NCBI GenBank assembly: GCA_022615465.1
Contig: JAKEGR010000344.1
Span: 1 to 7,981 of the forward strand
Direction of reading: 5' to 3'
From: Planctomycetota bacterium
GTDB lineage: Bacteria; Planctomycetota; Planctomycetia; Pirellulales; Lacipirellulaceae
Length of the DNA stretch: 7,981 nt
A program made the position numbers and the translations under genes. The notes below the pieces were generated by a model. The model had not been told where the DNA came from, searched no databases, and saw nothing but the letters and a program-made list of their open reading frames with translations. Position 1 is the first letter of the stretch. Each line of letters opens with the position of its first letter. This document shows positions 6,499 through 7,981 of the stretch, piece after piece.

Positions 6499-7590
6499 AT
6501 GGAAGCGGGGATTGTTGGACTGCCGAACGTCGGCAAGAGCACGCTGTTCAATGCGCTCACTTCGGCTGGAATTGCCAGCGAGAACTATCCCTTTTGCACG
6601 ATCGAGCCGAACGTGGGGGCGGTCGCCATTCCCGATCCTCGCCTGGCCGCGATCAATCGTTACATCCCAACGGAAAAAATTGTTCCGGCCATCTTTCAGT
6701 TGGTTGACATTGCGGGTCTTGTCCGCGGCGCCTCTCAGGGCGAGGGGCTGGGCAACCAGTTCCTCGCCAACATTCGCAACGTCGATGCGATCCTGCACGT
6801 CGTTCGTTGCTTTGAGGCGGAAGATGTCATTCACGTGGAGGGGAGTGTCGATCCAATTCGCGACATCGAGACGGTTGACACGGAACTGATGCTTGCCGAT
6901 CTGCAGTCGGTCGAGTCGATGGAGGATAAAGCAAAACGGTTGGCCCGCACCGGCGACAAGGAAGCCAAACGACGGTTGGAGATTCTGGGTGAGTGTCTGG
7001 TGCGATTGGCTGCCGGCCAGCCAGTTCGCGGACTGAAATACGATGACCCGGTATCGACCAGGGTGCTCAATGGACTGCAATTGCTTACAGCCAAACGGGT
7101 GCTGTATGTGGCCAACGTCGATGAGGACGATCTCCTTGGGGAAGGACCGCAAGTGAGAATAGTGCGTGAGCGAGCGGGTACCGAAGGGGGAGAGGTCGTA
7201 CCGGTCTGCGCGCGTCTCGAGGCAGAGATTGCCGAGTTGGACCAGGCCGACCGCGTGGAGATGCTCCAGAGCGTTGGTCTGGCGGAACCGGCGTTGGCGG
7301 TTCTTGCTCGAGCGGCCTTTCGAACCCTGGGACTACAGAGCTTCTTTACGGCGGGCCCCAAGGAAATCCGAGCCTGGACGATCCCTGCCGGCGCGACCGC
7401 GCCCCAGGCGGCCGGTGTCATTCACAGCGATTTCGAACGAGGCTTTATTCGGGCCGAGGTGTATTCCGTGGACGATCTCGTCAAGCATGGCAGCGAAAAA
7501 GCGATTCGCGAAACGGGAAAAATGCGTGTCGAAGGGAAATCCTACGTGATGCACGATAGCGACGTGTGCCATTTCCTGTTTAATGTTTAA
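6499..7590 (+). CDS. ychF: Ribosome-binding ATPase YchF (Obg-like/OLA1 family)
   Basis: This 363-residue protein is a full-length YchF, a cytoplasmic P-loop NTPase that binds ribosomes and prefers ATP over GTP, with links to translation and oxidative stress responses. The order is: G1 loop GLPNVGKST (residues 7-15); [12 protein letters not shown]3 DIAGL (D70 to G73 and L74) running into [15 protein letters not shown]; then [14 protein letters not shown]112 in that segment aligns with the catalytic H114 of the E. coli protein. The G4 position reads NVDE (N206 to E209) in place of the NKxD of true GTPases, which is the YchF hallmark behind ATP use. The C-terminal TGS domain includes [20 protein letters not shown] and ends in FLFNV. 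The start at ATG 6499 leaves two residues fewer than E. coli; GGGA at 6486-6489 lies nine bases upstream. The gene seems monocistronic and is divergent from the TPR gene. Confidence 0.97.
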   Translation: MEAGIVGLPNVGKSTLFNALTSAGIASENYPFCTIEPNVGAVAIPDPRLAAINRYIPTEKIVPAIFQLVDIAGLVRGASQGEGLGNQFLANIRNVDAILHVVRCFEAEDVIHVEGSVDPIRDIETVDTELMLADLQSVESMEDKAKRLARTGDKEAKRRLEILGECLVRLAAGQPVRGLKYDDPVSTRVLNGLQLLTAKRVLYVANVDEDDLLGEGPQVRIVRERAGTEGGEVVPVCARLEAEIAELDQADRVEMLQSVGLAEPALAVLARAAFRTLGLQSFFTAGPKEIRAWTIPAGATAPQAAGVIHSDFERGFIRAEVYSVDDLVKHGSEKAIRETGKMRVEGKSYVMHDSDVCHFLFNV

Positions 7591-7614
7591 TGCCGTTCCC
7601 GGGTGCTGGCGCTC

Positions 7615-7642
7615 TTGCGTGACGCCACGAAGTAGCGATAAT
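7615..7642 (+). promoter_or_regulatory. Candidate promoter for the small basic-protein gene
   Basis: TTGCGT (7615-7620) and GATAAT (7637-7642) are 16 bases apart. The -10 matches five of six consensus positions, the -35 only three. A start near 7649 would give a leader of about 77 bases before the TTG. The pair overlaps a weak 5-bp inverted repeat (TGGCG 7607-7611 with CGCCA 7623-7627) that might end the ychF transcript but has no T-tract. Confidence 0.35.
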
Positions 7643-7714
7643 GTCCAATGTCGCGGCGTTCCGGGCTGCCACGGCAATGCGGCTCGTTCTAGTTCACACG
7701 TTCTTGTTCATGTT

Positions 7715-7719
7715 GGGAG
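7715..7719 (+). promoter_or_regulatory. Shine-Dalgarno sequence fixing the TTG start of the 29-codon gene
   Basis: GGGAG lies six bases before TTG 7726, ideal spacing. Upstream in the same frame there is no ATG, GTG or TTG back to a TAG at 7690-7692. The nearby ATG at 7710 is in another frame. This supports TTG 7726 as the true start. Confidence 0.6.
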
Positions 7720-7725
7720 AACTCC

Positions 7726-7815
7726 TTGGGCGTAAAGAAAACAGGTAAGGGTCGGCGGAAGCTGGGACAAAAAAAGCGCCGCATGCGCGCGAAAATCCGC
7801 CATCGCAAGAGGTAG
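7726..7815 (+). CDS. 29-residue Arg/Lys-rich protein, AURKAIP1/COX24 (bS22/mS38-like) mini ribosomal protein candidate
   Basis: TTG 7726 to TAG 7813 encodes 29 residues, beginning MGVKKTGKGRRKLGQ and ending RAKIRHRKR. Eight are lysine, eight arginine and one histidine, with no acidic residue, no cysteine and no aromatic residue. This is the composition of the tiny ribosomal or ribosome-associated proteins, and the spacing of the basic clusters recalls the AURKAIP1/COX24 family: mitochondrial mS38 and the actinobacterial bS22-type proteins, which start MGSVIKKRRKRM and lie in the rRNA of the small subunit. That likeness is by eye and could reflect composition alone. Support for a real gene comes from a well-placed GGGAG, a candidate promoter upstream and two hairpins directly after the stop. 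It lies 135 bases after ychF in the same direction. The alternative is an unrelated nucleic-acid-binding peptide or, less likely, no gene. Confidence 0.65.
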   Translation: MGVKKTGKGRRKLGQKKRRMRAKIRHRKR

Positions 7816-7822
7816 TCTTGCG

Positions 7823-7866
7823 CGGCGCTGCTCTCGCAGCGCTGGTCTGCCGAGCGTTTTCGGCAG
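7823..7866. terminator. Two adjacent GC-rich hairpins after the small basic-protein gene
   Basis: Hairpin one pairs GCGCTG (7825-7830) with CAGCGC (7837-7842) around CTCTCG, extendable to 7823-7844 with one G-T pair. Hairpin two pairs CTGCCGA (7847-7853) with TCGGCAG (7860-7866) around GCGTTT. They begin seven bases after the stop of the 29-codon gene and lie between it and a possible convergent gene end at 7920. Neither has a following T-tract, so intrinsic termination is uncertain, though position and stability suit a transcript 3' end. Confidence 0.4.
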
Positions 7867-7919
7867 GCATTGCTCGAATGCTGAAGTGGCCGTTCTGGGG
7901 TTGCGCTCGTGGTATCTTC

Positions 7920-7981
7920 TCAACCGCTAGCGGCCTCAGTTGTTTGTGCTTCGATCGCGGCCCGGATGGACTGGGCGAGCG
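7920..7981 (-). CDS. Possible C-terminal end of a minus-strand gene running off the right edge
   Basis: Read on the minus strand from the right edge, one frame gives LAQSIRAAIEAQTTEAASG and then TGA (complement of 7920-7922). It looks like an amphipathic helix with an Ala/Thr/Glu tail, a common protein end, and would converge on the small basic-protein gene with the hairpin pair between. Only 19 codons are visible and no family can be named. The opposite strand offers a competing frame from GTG 7909 to the edge whose composition looks less like protein. Confidence 0.3.
   Translation of the reverse strand, partial: LAQSIRAAIEAQTTEAASG

Noticed and set aside
6463..7152. 229-codon minus-strand open frame opposite ychF
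   Set aside because: ychF is unmistakable on the plus strand; the frame is its shadow.
1..7981. CRISPR arrays, tRNA or rRNA genes, insertion sequences or attachment sites
   Set aside because: I saw no spaced direct repeats, cloverleaf segments, transposase motifs or flanking duplications in any part of the window.

Overview
The window is GC-rich bacterial chromosome that most resembles a planctomycete, probably of the Pirellula/Blastopirellula type. The reasons are a secreted S1-family sulfatase with a planctomycete-style C-terminus, a DUF1570 protein, two further exported proteins of planctomycete character and a very small Arg/Lys-rich protein. This assignment rests on recognising protein families; no search was run. 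There is no rRNA, tRNA, CRISPR array or insertion sequence that I can see.

Layout, left to right. Positions 1-405 hold the C-terminal end of a gene that enters from outside the window and carries a DUF5655 (COG3586-like) domain. Its stop overlaps the start of an exported sulfatase (402-1913) in an ATGA. A short hairpin separates the sulfatase from a convergent minus-strand gene (1945-3105) for an exported protein with an STN/secretin-like N-terminal domain. That gene is divergent, across about 140 bp, from a plus-strand gene for an exported DUF1570 putative metallopeptidase (3246-4367). The DUF1570 gene converges on a long minus-strand TPR protein gene (4484-6202), also with a signal peptide. 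The TPR gene is divergent, across a 296-bp spacer with a C6/G6 inverted repeat and a candidate promoter, from ychF (6499-7590). After ychF come a candidate promoter, a Shine-Dalgarno sequence, a TTG-started 29-codon gene for an extremely basic protein (7726-7815) and two adjacent GC-rich hairpins. At the right edge is what may be the last 19 codons of another minus-strand gene.

How the genes relate. Apart from the overlapping left pair, every gene looks like its own transcription unit, alternating in direction, so this is not an operon for one pathway. Four of the five full-length large proteins (sulfatase, STN-like, DUF1570, TPR) carry export signals and would act outside the cytoplasmic membrane. 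ychF and the tiny basic protein both fit a role around the ribosome, though they appear to be transcribed separately. The most interesting element is the 29-residue basic protein, which is easily missed by gene callers and resembles AURKAIP1/COX24 (bS22/mS38-like) ribosomal mini-proteins. The rest is fairly ordinary planctomycete chromosome; I found no convincing new multi-gene system.
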